NCBI GenBank assembly: GCA_014529385.2
Contig: CM043947.1
Span: forward strand, 97,806,036-97,870,035
From: Adiantum capillus-veneris
Taxonomy: Eukaryota; Streptophyta; Polypodiopsida; Polypodiales; Pteridaceae
Direction: 5' to 3'
Length of the DNA stretch: 64,000 nt
This document shows, one piece after another, positions 20,509 to 33,140 of this stretch (positions are counted from its first letter, which is position 1; every line of letters starts with the position of its first letter). The notes under the pieces were generated by a model that saw only the letters and a list, made by a program, of their open reading frames with translations, had not been told where the DNA came from and did not search any database. A program made the position numbers and the translations under genes.

Positions 20509-23021
20509 CTTCCACTCAAATAGGAGTCCTTAACTGTGGATAAAAAAACCCCCGGGGATACAAGGGAAAAACCCACAACACTATATAGATGCACTCAATG
20601 TATTAATAAATTTTCAAATTTACAAAATATGTTCCCAAGGAGCTACATCACTCCATACTATCCAACAATTGCCATGAAGGATCATAAAAATTATAATCGA
20701 CACAAATTTGAAGTTTTAATTGCAGGAGCTACATCACTCCTTTTTTACAATGTACCCCTTTCAAGGATTGTTGGAAATTGAATAACCTTATACAATTGAG
20801 GTATTGCAAATGCTTTGGTAGAGCAGCTTTAGCATCTTTGATCCCTTGCATATATTACTTGATGTGATTTTTATCCTATAAACAACAACAACTCAAGAAA
20901 CATATCAAGATGTGAAGCTAGAAATAATGACATCACATTGTCCTTAGAGACGGTTTGTGACATTTCTCTAGAGACGACAGAGAAACAAAAGTAATGTCGA
21001 TGAATCACATGTGCACAGATATATATACAATGTGAACACAAAATAAACAATATGATGAGGCCTAAAAAAAATTAAAACTGTATAATCGTCATGGTGTCTT
21101 GTATCATGGCATCATGGAACTCTCCATGGTATCAACAAGAAATATAATGTGCCATTTCTCGTCTTAAGAAATCATTTGGGCATTGAGTAATGCAACAATG
21201 CATCGTAAACATGCCATGAATCATTAACAAATAGGAAAGACTGATGTCATGAGACGAGAAATATTATCATGGCATCAACAACAAAGTCACAAGATGATAG
21301 CCTCAACCATATTGTACATAGCCATAGAAATATTAGCTTTTACAATAAAATTTTAACTAATGGTGTTGACAAGACAATAGCTTCAGTCATAGTGTACTTT
21401 TCTTTCTAGATATAAAAGTATTAGCTTTGATGATTAAATTTTCACAAAAGGAGTTAATAGCATGATACTTTAATTATAGGTTCTTTTACTTGAAGCCGTA
21501 TGCATAGTTACTTTGCTCATAAAATTCTTTTCTATCCATATCACAAGTTGTGTTCTCAAGACAAGCATGGATCAAATTATATGATTTCACTTTACGTAAC
21601 ACCCAAAGCATAATTAACCAATATTAAAACCACCAATGTTATATATAATAGTTTAGCTGCCAATTTCAATACATTCGTTCCACATATAATAATTAAAGAG
21701 TAAAAAATAATTGAATAGTTAAATCAACAACATCATAGTAACTAGGTGGCAATAGTCAATAGATGCACTAAAGGCACTTGCATCCAAATAACAGACGTAG
21801 TGGACCACTTGCTAGAGTATATGTATATGCATTAGAAGATCATTGTTGGGGCTGGTTGCTTGTATTGTCACATAGGCGGGCAAGTAATTGCAAGGACAAA
21901 GATCAATGGGTCTGATTGCACCTTCATTTTTTGACATAGATGAGAGCCTAAGAGTCAATCTAGTGTTGATTGGATAGTCAGGCTATGAACTGCAAATATT
22001 TACAGATCTGCACAACAATGATAGCTAGCAAGGGTGAAAAACCCATTACCAAAAATAATATCAAAGCAACAATAGTATCTATTGCTACCCGGTTGTGCAA
22101 AGGTGGTAGGTTTTCAACTCAATAAATATGAGTCCAACACATTTAAAACATGGTGAAAGTAAAGGTGCCTGAGCTCACCAAAGGCATAGAGGTGGTGCAA
22201 ATTTCACAAGTTGAGATTGTTGGGCTAACAAACAAAAAGCTTAATGATTATGGCCACACAACTATATTTAGTGAAAAATAGATCTAAAAGATGCACGATT
22301 GCGGCTATGACCATAAGAGACAATATAGCAGTGGATAGCGAGCAACATTGATAATTGGTCCCTTAGACCTATATTTAATGCAAGGCAAAGATAAAAGATG
22401 TAGGGTTGCAGTTGTGGTCAGAAGAGACAAATATAGTAAGTAGATAGTGTGATAACCTTTCAAGCCACACAAATATTTATGACAAGAGGATAACGACCAG
22501 GGTTGATAAAATTTTTGATATAGCTCCAGTAGTTTTTATGCACATACATGAGGAATTGGATAGTATGTCTCAAATCCTACTAACAAGTTTCACTCAAGCA
22601 TATGACAGTCTATATTGTTATCCGAATGCTACTACCTCTCTTTCCTTAATCTTGCCCCCATGACACATACACTTCTGCAAATTTCTTACAACCATCTACT
22701 ACTGCAATCTTTTGATGCAACACATTCTAGACAAATCACTACTTACCTTCTTCTCCAGATCTGTATTGCCATGCATGCAAACAAAAAATAGAAAACAAGA
22801 ATATCTACTCAGCTAGATGTTGTGAAGTTGTTTCCGTCACCATAGGATGAAAGTGCCGGTAGACAAACAGAGACAAGAGAGAAGCTTAGGGGAGAGGGAG
22901 ATGAGACACAAGAAATAGAACCTCAAAGTGCGTAGAGAGTTCACACTGAGTACACATATATAGTGGGGACCCCTACATATGTATAGCATATGCACGGGCT
23001 CTATAAATAACTCCAACATCA
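20509..23021 (-). mobile_element. Degenerate non-autonomous LTR element
   Basis: It starts with CCACTCAAATAGGAGTCC, the polypurine-side interior of the 31919 family, and shares further blocks with 32150-32560 (GGAGCTACATCACTCC, AAGAAACATATC, TCTAGAGACGAC). A right-hand LTR-like segment (about 22860-23021) matches the 31919-family LTR (CATATATAGTGGGGAC, ending CTCCAACA). No left LTR and no primer site are visible. Between about 21640 and 22850 I recognise nothing: it is AT-rich, has no long frame, and may include other inserted debris. Confidence 0.55.
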
Positions 23022-23674
23022 AGGAATGCACATGAGGAAGGTCTTCTATGAATCTACGAGGAGGAGGACACAAAATGCCTATAGATTTACCTTTCCACTC
23101 AATTGGAGCTCGCAAAGATTTTAGCTAAATCTTGTGATTAGTAAATAAATATATTATTCTCTAGCAAGGCTGTTAATTCTCGTATATGATTGTCTAGATC
23201 ATGGATGTATGCTTATTGCTTTCGAGGCGATAATAGAGTAGCTAGATTTTGTGTCATCCCAATTTTTGGCTGCATAAGGTAACACTATTGACTTCTTAGT
23301 TTGAAAATTACTTTAATGTTTGAGTAGCAATCTTTATGGACACAGATGTCATTGTAGGATGGAGAGTTTGCATAAATTTTGGCCTCTAAAATCCTTTGCT
23401 ATATGCATGCAACATCATCAACCTTGGTAGCACCATTTGCTTGCATACAGGAGGCAGAAGTTACACTTGAAGGCCATGTTGTACTTCATGATGTGGGGAG
23501 TTTATCAGAGTTTGATGCATGGCACTATGGGTATCGTCAATGGTGGGTGTTTCCAAGGCAAGAGGTCTTTGGACCTCATGCAAATTCACTTCCACCTATG
23601 GTCAAAAGCCAATCTAAATAACCTGCACAAATATCCATGCTCCCATAGCTGGTGATTTAGCACTAGCCTGTGTA
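23022..23674. other. No confident gene; short open frames
   Basis: Two overlapping plus-strand frames (23379-23621 and 23437-23655) lie just upstream of the Harbinger remnant and could be its eroded N-terminal part, but no motif supports this. Confidence 0.3.
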
Positions 23675-24360
23675 TTGTGGAGACTTGAACATGGCCATTC
23701 TTCCAAATCAATGACTTGTCTTTACCCTAACGGGGAGTCCACTATATGCAAGTACTTTAAGATTATATGTTGCATTTTAAGCGATCATAACATGTTACAT
23801 TGCTTCCATATTTCCATACCTAAGGATGCTAGACTTAAAAGCATTATGGAGGGATATGAAGCTATTACAAGGTTACCACAAGTAGCTAGTACCATAGAGG
23901 GAACACATATTAGATTGTCTAGAGTAAATTTGATGGCATGGGTTCCCTAGCATCCTTCTGAAAGGCATAGTTGGTTCTCGTAAGCTATTATAAAGTGTTG
24001 TATGTGTTGCCCCCAGTATCACGCATGACTCATTGTGCTTTAAGGTACAGCCCCGACTCCCACAATTTACCTGCAATGTGAATGAATTTAACTCTATCTG
24101 ATTGCAAATTCAGCTTACAAAGCCACAATTTTCCTAGTGACGTCCTTTCGATCAAACAATGGCCAACACTTAGTCCAAAAGCAAACTTTGATTAGGAATC
24201 TTTCAAAAGGCAGAGTGAAAGCGGAGAATGCATTTGGTATCTTGAAGAATAGATGATGCATACTTCATGAGTTGAATGTCAATTTGGGACTAAAACTCAC
24301 AGTGAGTGGCGCTTGCTGCCGTTTTCATAAGTTTAGCTACTAAGAGGGAAGGCCAAATTG
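23675..24360 (+). pseudogene. PIF/Harbinger transposase (DDE_4 type) remnant
   Basis: The frame around 23860-23910 reads YEAITRLPQVASTIEGTHIRLS, matching the LPN-GxIDGTHI block of plant HARBI1-like transposases; the first catalytic Asp is Glu here (EGTHI). In other frames downstream come degraded equivalents, ending in GRVKAENAFGILKNR (about 24200-24250), which corresponds to the RxxVExAFGxLKxR block holding the last catalytic acid. Many stops and shifts intervene. The N-terminal DNA-binding part and the terminal repeats are not visible. Confidence 0.75.
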
Positions 24361-25539
24361 AACGACCAGTTTAATCCCCATCCAAATGATGACGATTCTC
24401 TACCTGGTGATCATTATAACTCAAAATCACAAGAAAGGGCTTTGCGTATCACATCGATCAGCATTATTTAGAAACCATGCCTTGCAAAGCATACAACAAC
24501 AAGAAAACCTGCTATAAAATGATAGGAGAGGTCAATGAAATTATGAAGGTCAATAACAATAATGGCTTCTTATTTTGATAGCTTTTTTAATATGATTGAA
24601 TTGTTACTTTAATTAAACATTAGTCTTGTAATGGGCCATAAAAGTGGCTCATGCCTAGATTCTAGTATTTTAAGCATAGTTCATGCATATGACATAAAAA
24701 CTTCATTAGCATCTTGTTAGGATGTCTCTAAGTTTCCAAGAGTCATATTTGAGTTAAAAATGCTAAAAAACATTACTTTTTGAAATAAGACTTTCTTGCA
24801 TAAAATTATAATTTACTACTTAACTTGGGCGAGGAATAAATGTTGTCAGTCTTTATGTAATCAACACAAAAGTGCAATATCATTACATACCTATTGAGAG
24901 AATTTTCAAAGAAATTTGAGTCTAGTCTGTTCAATTTTCTTTTGGTCTACCATTGAGTCAGATTAGTAAAATTATATGCGTTTTACCAAATTAGTCCTTA
25001 GAGATGGCCATGCAAAGACAACTTCAACCCTTTCTTTATTTTCGCAACATTTTTTTATCAATTCATACTATGTGTTGGGTGTATTTCGGTAAGAGGGTTT
25101 TTGCTTAGACATCTAAACAGCTGTTGCATTATTTTTTATTTAGACATTTAAATAAATGTTGAATAATTATTGTTTAGACATCTAAGTAGCTTTTGAATTA
25201 TTGTTTTACAAAAGCCACAAAAGTGACTATTTTTTTACAGGACTAGCTTTTTTACTTTTTACTTCTTACTTTTTTATATGATTTAATAGCCATTACCATA
25301 AGAGTGCATGCTTTTGTAACCGTATAGGGGCTTCTGTGTACCAAACCCCGCCAAGGTTGATGACACCTGGTCGCCAGTTGCAAGCCTTTGGCGATCAATA
25401 TATTGCTCGTTGCTGCCCTGCATGCGCGCGAGAGGGTCTTTTTGAACCATGAAGATTACTTGGTGTGATGAACGGACGGGAGGAAGCATGTGCATAGGCT
25501 CTCTCTCTCTCTCTCTCTAGGGGAAAATTGTGCTCTCTA
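24361..25539. other. Gene-free AT-rich stretch with minor repeats
   Basis: No gene is supported. The region holds three ~45 bp degenerate tandem units (25107-25206, word TTTAGACATCTAAA) and a (CT)n tract (25499-25519). The minus-strand frame at 25283-25495 has no recognised motif. Confidence 0.6.
25107..25206. repeat. Three ~45 bp tandem units
   Basis: TTTAGACATCTAAACAGC, TTTAGACATTTAAATAAA and TTTAGACATCTAAGTAGC recur at about 40-50 base spacing, each followed by a TTG(A/C)ATTATT word. Confidence 0.8.
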
Positions 25540-25880
25540 CTACATTTTATACAAGATATTGAGCACTCTGCTCTTTAGCTGTGTACATGATATCATCATA
25601 GAATCTTTCAACATCCTATCCTTGATTAGATGATCACAAAAGGATGCTAGGTAGATGTTGTGACCTTCATACATAGCAATGTTTCTGGTAGACCAAATCA
25701 AACATTTAAACCAAGCTGATAAGGAAGTCAAACAAAATTTAGGAGCATCGTCATCAGCAGTCAAAAACCCAAAACATACAATATACTTGGTAATCTTTAC
25801 TCCCCATGCATCATGCCACCATAGCTTAGCTCATCTCCACCACTCATGTACCAGTTTATAGTTCCAAAACACATGCTTAA

Positions 25881-26620
25881 TCAATTCCATGTTATGACAT
25901 CTAGGACATTTTCCATCACCCTACCTTTTTTTGGAATCACTTGGCAAATTGGTAGACCAACTAGCAATAGTCTCCAATCGAACATCTTGAATTTGAATAA
26001 GCACTTAGTGTTCCATACATTCTGAAACACTTTAGTCCACCAAGATTGTGGCTTGGAAAGTGACCACACTTTATTACATTTCTCATACACATTATTATCC
26101 TCTTGCAATAGTACCAATAGAATTTGTTGGTTTTAGCTGACCACCAATTAAGTTCATATTCTGGCAAAGGCCAATCCTTATGTCTATCCTCAGTAAGAGA
26201 GTTTAAGGGTAACTTTAGGTTATGGATACATATACAAAAAGAAAATCCATGCAATTCTGAGTCCATGTTGTAACTTGAACTCTCTCCTAGCCATCAAGAA
26301 AATTTTGGGAGTTTGGTTCGAGTATAGCAACCGATGAATGAAGCATAAGCCTTTCCTATGCATAGAGAGAGCAATTTTTCCAAGTAACATTGCAGGAGGT
26401 TCTTTAAATACATGACTCGGGAATACATGTTCCACCCCCAAGGAGTTCCTAATATATCTACATCTCCCATTCCATATAAGCTTGGAGGATACATGTTTCC
26501 AAGATTTCAACATAAGTGTGGATGTGCCAAACCCTGTTTTAATTTCAGCTGTTGAGAACAGTTTGTCCCAAGAGTTCATTTTCCACATGCCATGAAAATA
26601 TACCACTAAAGTGTCGATTA
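25881..26620 (-). pseudogene. LINE C-terminal region with zf-RVT-like block
   Basis: The word WTKVFQNVWNTKCLFKFKMF followed by DWRLLLVGLP and a later Cys/His pair matches the zf-RVT segment found after the RT of plant L1 elements (typically W..iW....PPKV..F.WRL....LPT). The upstream frames 26606-26220 belong to the RT C-terminus. Several frameshifts separate them. Confidence 0.7.
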
Positions 26621-26639
26621 CTACCCAAATGCAATCAGT

Positions 26640-28172
26640 TCAATCTCTATCAGAGTCAATCATATGCTTAATGAGGCATGACCTTCTGGCTACAGCATGT
26701 GTATGTTAGTTATTGATACCAAAACCCCCTTCCCTAAGCTGCTTCTAAGATGAGTCCAACAATGGAATGAAGTACATAATATATGGAATGAGTATGGCTT
26801 GTACAAGTCTCATTCTGACATATATTGGCCATTCCTCACAGTGCAAGGAAGCAATTTTTAGGTATACTTTTTTCATAACCCACATCTGTAGCTTCTTTAC
26901 TTACGTCACATTCACCCCCACATGATAACCAAGATGCCTAAATATAGTACCATTTTAAATTCTCTTCCCATTTCAAACCAACGCATGAAAGTCAGGTGCA
27001 TTAATGTAGATCAAAGCAGACTTTTCAAAGTTGACATGCAGTCTTGATGCTAAGGAGAACAAGTTGTACATCTAGCAACATTACAATTGTTTGTATGTAA
27101 AAACATAAATGTGTCATTAACAAAGCCCTGTTCCATGATATGTCTATTCTTAACTTTCAACCCCCGAATAACACCAGATGTAGATAGACTTTCCAAATAG
27201 AAAAAAATTGGATGAGAAGCTACAACATATAGCAATGGACTTATTGGACATCCTTATCTGAATGTGGCATTGATACGCACAGGTTCAATTAGACTTCTCT
27301 TAATTATAACTCTAGAATATGCATTTATACCTAGCAAATAGATGCTAATTCTAAGGCCAAACCACATTTTATCCAGCATTGTAGATATGAAGTCTCATTG
27401 CACTGTGTTATTTAAAGCCTTAGTGAAGTCTATCTGTAGCATAATGACATATTGCTTGTCTTTGATATCATGCTCAATTCCAAGTTGATTTGTGAGGATA
27501 TGATCCAATATTGATTTTGAAGCGTTAAATCATGTCTGTGATTTATGGATACATTTTTTAAAGAGCGGATCCACTCTTACGGAAACAGCCTTAGCGAGAA
27601 TCTTATACAATATACCCATCATAGTGATTAGTTCCACTGATCAAGCATTTTGGGAAATATTTTCTTAGGTATCAACTTAATCAGACCTTGTTTCAGTGAG
27701 GGGTCCATGTATTGTGTTATTCAACATGTATTTAGCAGTGAAGTTATCATGACTTTGTGTTTGGGCCAGAAAGCTTGTATAAGCTCCTTACTGATTCCAC
27801 AAATACCTGGGGTTTTGTCATTACTAAGTTTTGATGATTAATGTTTGAACTCAGCTTCCTCAAAAGGTTTCTCGAGTTGAGATATTGTGGGATGCTCAAT
27901 GCATGACTCCACACTATCCAAAACTATCCGAATAACTGCTCTTCTAGAGTGAGATAGGTCCAAAGGTTTTCTCAAGATAGAGGAAAAGTACTTTTGACAT
28001 CCATGCATAATATCCTCTTGTGTGTTGACTCCATCACCGTCTTCTTTAACAAGTGTATACATAGCTTCTCTTTTGTGTGTTTTTTAACGCTAGAGAAGAA
28101 TCCCTTTGACGCGTCATTACAATCTTTTAGAGCTTGCTGTCTACACAAAAAATTGTACTTCTCGACTTTCAA
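26640..28172 (-). pseudogene. LINE reverse transcriptase, inactive
   Basis: From 28062 downward come an RxxVIRIVLDSVESC-type linker, SQLEKPFEEAEFKH and SNDKTPGICGISKELIQAFW (equivalent to the KSPGPDGF block, about 27860-27780), then fragmented palm motifs. The catalytic box near 27100-27120 reads GFVNDTFMFL instead of FADDTLLFL, so the first catalytic Asp is Asn. Many stops lie between the pieces. Confidence 0.78.
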
Positions 28173-28319
28173 ATTTTCTCAATTTAAATACATTTCTAGT
28201 TGTAGCTAGTTCCTCTAGTTGTTTTTGACACAACACCTTGTCACTTACCTACCATACATGTAACCATAATGGAACAAGATATATCTACATCCCTTCTTGA
28301 TTTTGTTGCTATCATTTTT

Positions 28320-28880
28320 CCCACATTTCCGACACAATCTTGTATACCATAACAAAATGATATCCATGCTAAAAGAGGATTGAAAATTTTTCTAGCATAC
28401 TCTAACCAATCAATTTATTTACAGTCGTTACAAATGCAGGGTGTGAAATCAACTTGTTATTGACCATTGCGAGAATATTATACAATATACCCATCATAGT
28501 GATAGGTATCCACTGATTAAGCATTTTTTGGGAAATATTTTCTGAGGTATCAACTTAATCAGACCTTGTTTCAGTGAGGATCAATGTATTGTGCTATCTA
28601 AAATGTATTTAGCAGTGAAGCTATCATGACTTTGAGTTTGGGCCAGAAAGCTTGTATAAGCTCCTTATTGATTCCACAAATATCTAGGGTTTTGTCATTA
28701 CGTAGTTTTGATAAACAATGTTTGAACTCAGCAACACATTTCTAATACATTCTTGCATAGCAAAATAAAATGATATCCATGCTAAAAGAGGATAGAAATT
28801 TTCTAGCATACTCTAACCAATCAATTTATTTACAACCGTTACAAATGCAGGGTGTGAAATCAACTTGTTATTGACCATTA
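28320..28880. repeat. Local duplication inside the LINE
   Basis: Block A (about 28340-28468) recurs as A-prime (28757-28880), and between them lies B-prime (28469-28735), a diverged copy of B at 27593-27850. The order B...A then B-prime...A-prime is that of a tandem duplication of about 880 bp whose second copy has lost its middle. B and B-prime differ at many sites, so the event is not recent. Confidence 0.8.
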
Positions 28881-29560
28881 ATGGTCTCTGATAACCTATT
28901 TTCATAGAGGTATGCGAACCATCAATCAACTCTAACACAATGGGGAAATGATATGAGAGGGAGAGGTCCACATCTACATACATATGGGCTTGATGAGGGA
29001 GCCATGCATCCTAGATGAAATACATGTGATCTAGCCATTACCAAGAGCTGGTGTGGGAAAATGAGTAAAAAGTATATCCTGAATTAGGATGACTAGTATG
29101 TTTCCATTCATCCAACAATAAGTTTGAGTTGTCTATAGAGCCAAGGACCATATTGAAATCCCCACCTAGAATGCCAGCTTATATTTGAATATATTGAAGC
29201 CATTCCCATAGTTCTACACGTTCTGGATGCATATATGTTATCCCCGCCTAGAATGCCATAGCTTGATTCTATAGAGAAGACTGAACATCTTCTTGATGGA
29301 TGATCCAGGAGCCATTGTGGCTTAAGCTCTGCTCTAATCATGGTTATAATGCCTGAGTACTTGTTTCCTCCCTAAAATACCTCATATCCTTTGAAATGAA
29401 ATGATTTTCCTGCTCTTTTATGAAGTTCATGCTCCTGAACAAAAATGACATCTAAGTTTCCCCCCAGGATCTATTGGTTGAACCTAATCATTTTTGTGGA
29501 GTCATTGACTCCCTTGACATTGAAGGAGGCAACTTTCATTGAGGAGTTTTTTTTTAACAT
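28881..29560 (-). pseudogene. LINE apurinic-type endonuclease remnant
   Basis: Near 29160-29040 the minus strand encodes GGDFNMVLGSIDNSNLLL followed by a GYTFYSF-like block; GGDFN is the active-site word of the exonuclease-endonuclease-phosphatase domain of L1 elements. Upstream, SxxRRCSVFSIESSYGILGG (about 29290-29230) is a decayed duplicate-looking stretch that also contains a GGD word. Frames are broken. Confidence 0.72.
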
Positions 29561-29876
29561 ATAAGTTAGTTCTTCCTCAACATCTTGCATGTTTACTTCT
29601 ATCTGAGTGGCTGGGGATCTTGACCCTAATTTTGTTGCAGATGAGAATGCACCACTCTATCTATGGTTGCGAGTATCTGGAGAGGGAACATCATGTAGTA
29701 CATCATAGAGGTTAGGTGAAATGTAGCCCGGGGCTAAATTCCTGGGCTTGAAGGTTTTCCTAGATGCTGTAGGCTGAAAAGCATCAAAATCTACAAGCCT
29801 TTTCCCCTTGTCAAAAGTCTTCTGAGGTCCTTTTAAAGATGAAGCTGATGTATTGATATTTTTCTATACTGTTTCT

Positions 29877-30405
29877 TTATAAGATCACGATGGCTTGGCA
29901 TACAAGGAACTTCTCAGCAAAGGGATTTTGTTGTTGATTCTTTGGTGGAGTATTCAACTTACCCTCCATAGGAAGTTGGATATTAATTTCTTCTTGAGGG
30001 GGAGGAGACTCCACATTTCCATATTCTTTTTTCTCCAATATTTTCTCTCTAGGCACCAGAATCTTGCTACCTAAATAAGAGGGGTTAAGCAGAACAACCC
30101 CTTCTGATAGAGTTAGACATGTTTTGGAAAAATGTCCTGATTTCCCACAATGAAAGCATGATCCTGCTAAATTGCCCCACTTGAGATATATCACAATGCT
30201 ACCAATCCCTTCTATTTGAATCTCCAAAGTCTTTGGCAATTTCTTATCCATGCTCCACATAATGCAGGCTCTATTACGGTTAGGGCAGTTGATACTGGGA
30301 CAGAATAGAACTTTGCCCAACGATGCAGCTAGTGTGGAAAGTATATTGCACTTTACACCTAGACAAGTGAGAAACAAACCTCACCAATAATCCCTTATCT
30401 ATTGC
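29877..30405 (-). pseudogene. LINE ORF1 C-terminal half with CCHC knuckle
   Basis: An open frame (30377-29877) carries CFHCGKSGHFSKTC (about 30155-30115), a canonical CX2CX4HX4C knuckle, preceded by a basic/hydrophobic strand block typical of plant L1 ORF1. The amino-terminal DUF4283-like half is at 45343-45150. The 164-codon segment ends at a stop within a low-complexity Pro/Gln region. Confidence 0.75.
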
Positions 30406-30410
30406 AATAG

Positions 30411-30882
30411 GTCTATTCCTTGTACACGCCTATAAAAGGAATTCCCATTTGTAATGCTAGTGCAATTTAGTTTGAATTCCAATTATCCCCCTCTACTTAG
30501 TGTCTTCTCACACTTCCTCTCTGTCATACACTTCTCTCCCTTCTCTATCTCCATCTTTGTGTCTCGGGGGGGGGGGGGTGTTCACCTCTTAGTACCCCCT
30601 TATATAATGTGCATTCATGAGGTATTAAAAATACCCCTCTTTTAACATATCCGAATGAATAAAAATGACCCCCTTATGATTTTTTTTCCAAAATTGAATA
30701 TAAAAACCCCTCTTTTTAATGTATCTCTATTAAATTACCTTAAATTTTTGCATTAAAAAACCCCTCCTTTCGAACTCACGTTATACATTAACATGATTAC
30801 ATAGTGTACCCCCCGAGCTCTCTGTCTACTCTCTCTTCCTCTCCTTCCGCAATCTATCTTGTCTATAACACTCAATTTCACA
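30411..30882 (+). repeat. Copia 5-prime LTR (5-prime truncated?)
   Basis: CCTATAAAAGGAATTCCC (about 30429) is a good TATA box. A G run (about 30568-30579) and AT-rich tracts absent from the right LTR make it longer. It ends TTTCACA directly before the primer site. Confidence 0.7.
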
Positions 30883-30894
30883 TGGTATTAGAGC
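30883..30894 (+). promoter_or_regulatory. Copia primer-binding site
   Basis: TGGTATTAGAGC, one base from the canonical initiator tRNA-Met complement TGGTATCAGAGC, immediately follows the LTR. Confidence 0.85.
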
Positions 30895-30991
30895 TTCCGA
30901 ACTTGAATTCCTACGTACTCTAATAGCCTTCTCTCAAAGCAACGGTCTTTTATTCCGCCCATCTCTCACTTCCAAGGTTTAATGGGCTAGA

Positions 30992-31918
30992 ATGACTATC
31001 CCTTCATCAGCTATGGTTTCATCCACCAAGTCAAGGTATTTCACCATTGACAAGCTCAATGGAAACAATTACAATGTGTGGAAGCTGAGAATGGAGCTAT
31101 ATTTGAAGCCACTTGGCTTTTGGAAGATTGTTTCTGGAGATGAAATAAGACCAAGTGAAGAAGAGTATACCTCCGACATTATGGCTCAAGTGGAGATTAT
31201 ACTCCATTGTGAGGATAGGCAAGTCCAAATGGTGCGGACTCTATCCACCTCTAAGGCTATCTAGGAGTTCTTCAACAACAATTATGAGCACACAAACCTT
31301 GTTTATCAAGTCTCCTTGATCAAGAGGCTTGTAAACAATACTATGCAAGAAGGCCAATTCGCAGTCAAATTTCTTGACAATTGGCAGCCACAGTTAATGA
31401 AGTTCTCATCTGTGGAATGGAAATTTCAAAGAAATTTCAATGTATGCTTCTATCGGTGTCTTTATCCGCAAGCTAGAGAGCCTTTGTTCCTACTCAAGCC
31501 ATGTCCCAAATGCAATTGGAAGGCCTTGTAGCCAAAATTTATCAGGAAGAAGCTTTGAGAGACCAATCTAATGGCTCTACTCTAGTGGCACTAGCCACTC
31601 ATATCAATTTCATAAAAGGTGGTCCTCACCACCATTACAACAATTCAAGACAGTTGCATAAAGGTGGTTTTAACCGCCCTAGAAATGCACCGTATGATGA
31701 AGTTCAATGCCACAACTGCAAGAAGTTCGAACACATTGCCAAGGATTGCAGGTCTAAAACCAAGCATCATGGTGGAGATCATGAAGGATTCAACGGACAT
31801 AAAGCAAATGGAGGCTATCATAACAGAGCTCATGCTTATTTCACCAATATTTCATGCTATGATGGTGATACACACCCCACCTCTATCCAACTTTTTGTTG
31901 CAAGCTTCAACTCTTCCT
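30992..31918 (+). pseudogene. Copia gag (UBN2-like) with CCHC knuckle, split
   Basis: The first segment (30992-31264) contains FTIDKLNGNNYNVWKLRMEL, the DUF4219/UBN2-type gag start, and stops at TAG (31261-31263). Further gag is read in 31264-31530 with shifts, and 31501-31918 contains CHNCKKFEHIAKDC, a CX2CX4HX4C knuckle with Glu-His in place of Gly-His. The frame is cut by the non-autonomous LTR element at 31919. Confidence 0.82.
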
Positions 31919-31952
31919 GTTGAACCGCAGGGAGAGAGCGCAGGTAGACACG

Positions 31953-32018
<66 letters not shown>

Positions 32019-32131
32019 ACCATCATATGCAAACCCCAAAGTGTATATAGAGCACACCCTGAGGACACATATATAGTGGGGACTCCTAGCTATACATAGC
32101 ATAAGTGTGGGCTCTCTATATAGCTCCAACA
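31919..32131 (-). repeat. 3-prime LTR of the 31919 element
   Basis: 213 bp including (GA)n at about 31959-32014; followed by CCCCCACTCAAATAGG, the polypurine tract in reverse complement. Confidence 0.9.
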
Positions 32132-32639
32132 CCCCCACTCAAATAGGAGTCCCTAACTGTGGATGAAAAACCCTTGGGGGTACAAGGGAAAAACCCACAG
32201 CACCATATACATGCACTGTTATATTAATAATTATCAAAGTTTACAAAATTCATTTTTTAACAGCTACATCACTCCATAATATACAATGTGTGCTTTCAAG
32301 TATCTTTGAAAGTTTAATAACACTATGTATATAATTGAATTGATGCAAATTCTTTAATATCATTGAGCAGCTTCAATGCCTTTGTGTCTCTGTACATGTT
32401 GCTTGACGTGCCTTTTATCCTCTAAACATCAACTCAAGAAACATATCGAAATGTGAAGGTTAGAAATAATCATTCCACATTTTCCTTAGAGAAGGTTCGT
32501 GATGCCGCTCTAGAGACGACAAATAAACAAATATAATGTCGATGTGCGCACATAGAAATAATGTTGACACAAAATAAACATAATGTCCATGTAATCACAT
32601 GTACACATATAACCAATGTTGACATAAAATAAACATGAT

Positions 32640-33140
32640 GCGGTCATGTACCATGGCATCATGTTCAACAAATCTAAGAAAAACTATGGAACAACAACCA
32701 TCATCATGGCTTCACGTACCATGGCATCATGGTTCTCAGCATGGCACTAGAGACGCTTTCTAATAAAATAAAATAAAATTAATTGGTGGAACAGTAATTG
32801 GTCATCATGGCTTCACGTTCCATGGCATCATGGTTCTCGCTGTGGTATTAGTGACGCTTTCAACAAATTGCGGAACAATTTTCCTCATCATGGCTTCACG
32901 TACCATGGCATTAGAAACGCTCACAAAAAATCTTGTAATGAGAATAATCATCATGGCTTTAGATACCATGGCATCAGAGACGCTTTTAACAAATAAAACT
33001 ATTGAAATAGCAATAATTATCATTATGGCTTTGCGCAACTTGGAATCACGATATTCACCATGGTATTAGAGACACTAAACAAAAACTTTGAAATAGCAAT
33101 CATCATGGCTTTACGTACCATGGCATCAGAGACGCTAGTT
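32640..33140. repeat. ~55-60 bp tandem array, ATCATGGCTTCACGTACC type
   Basis: About seven units of ATCATGGCTTCACGTACC followed by ATGGCATCA and a GAGACGCTTTC word. It occupies the same relative place as the ATCATGG arrays in the 8721 and 17478 elements, which suggests a common ancestral interior. Confidence 0.85.

Larger units (their letters stand above)
25540..30410 (-). mobile_element. L1-type LINE, larger 3-prime part
   Basis: On the minus strand the order is ORF1 knuckle (30377-29877), endonuclease (about 29560-28880), reverse transcriptase (about 28170-26640) and zf-RVT tail (26120-25880), ending near 25540. The missing 5-prime part is at 45150-45440, on the other side of the copia element, so the LINE is older than the copia insertion. 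All parts carry stops and shifts. A poly-A tail is not clearly visible at the 25540 end. Confidence 0.85.

Noticed and set aside
30558-30580. G-run as a quadruplex regulatory element
   Set aside because: A single homopolymer run in one LTR and absent in the partner LTR, so most likely slippage or a sequencing-length artefact.
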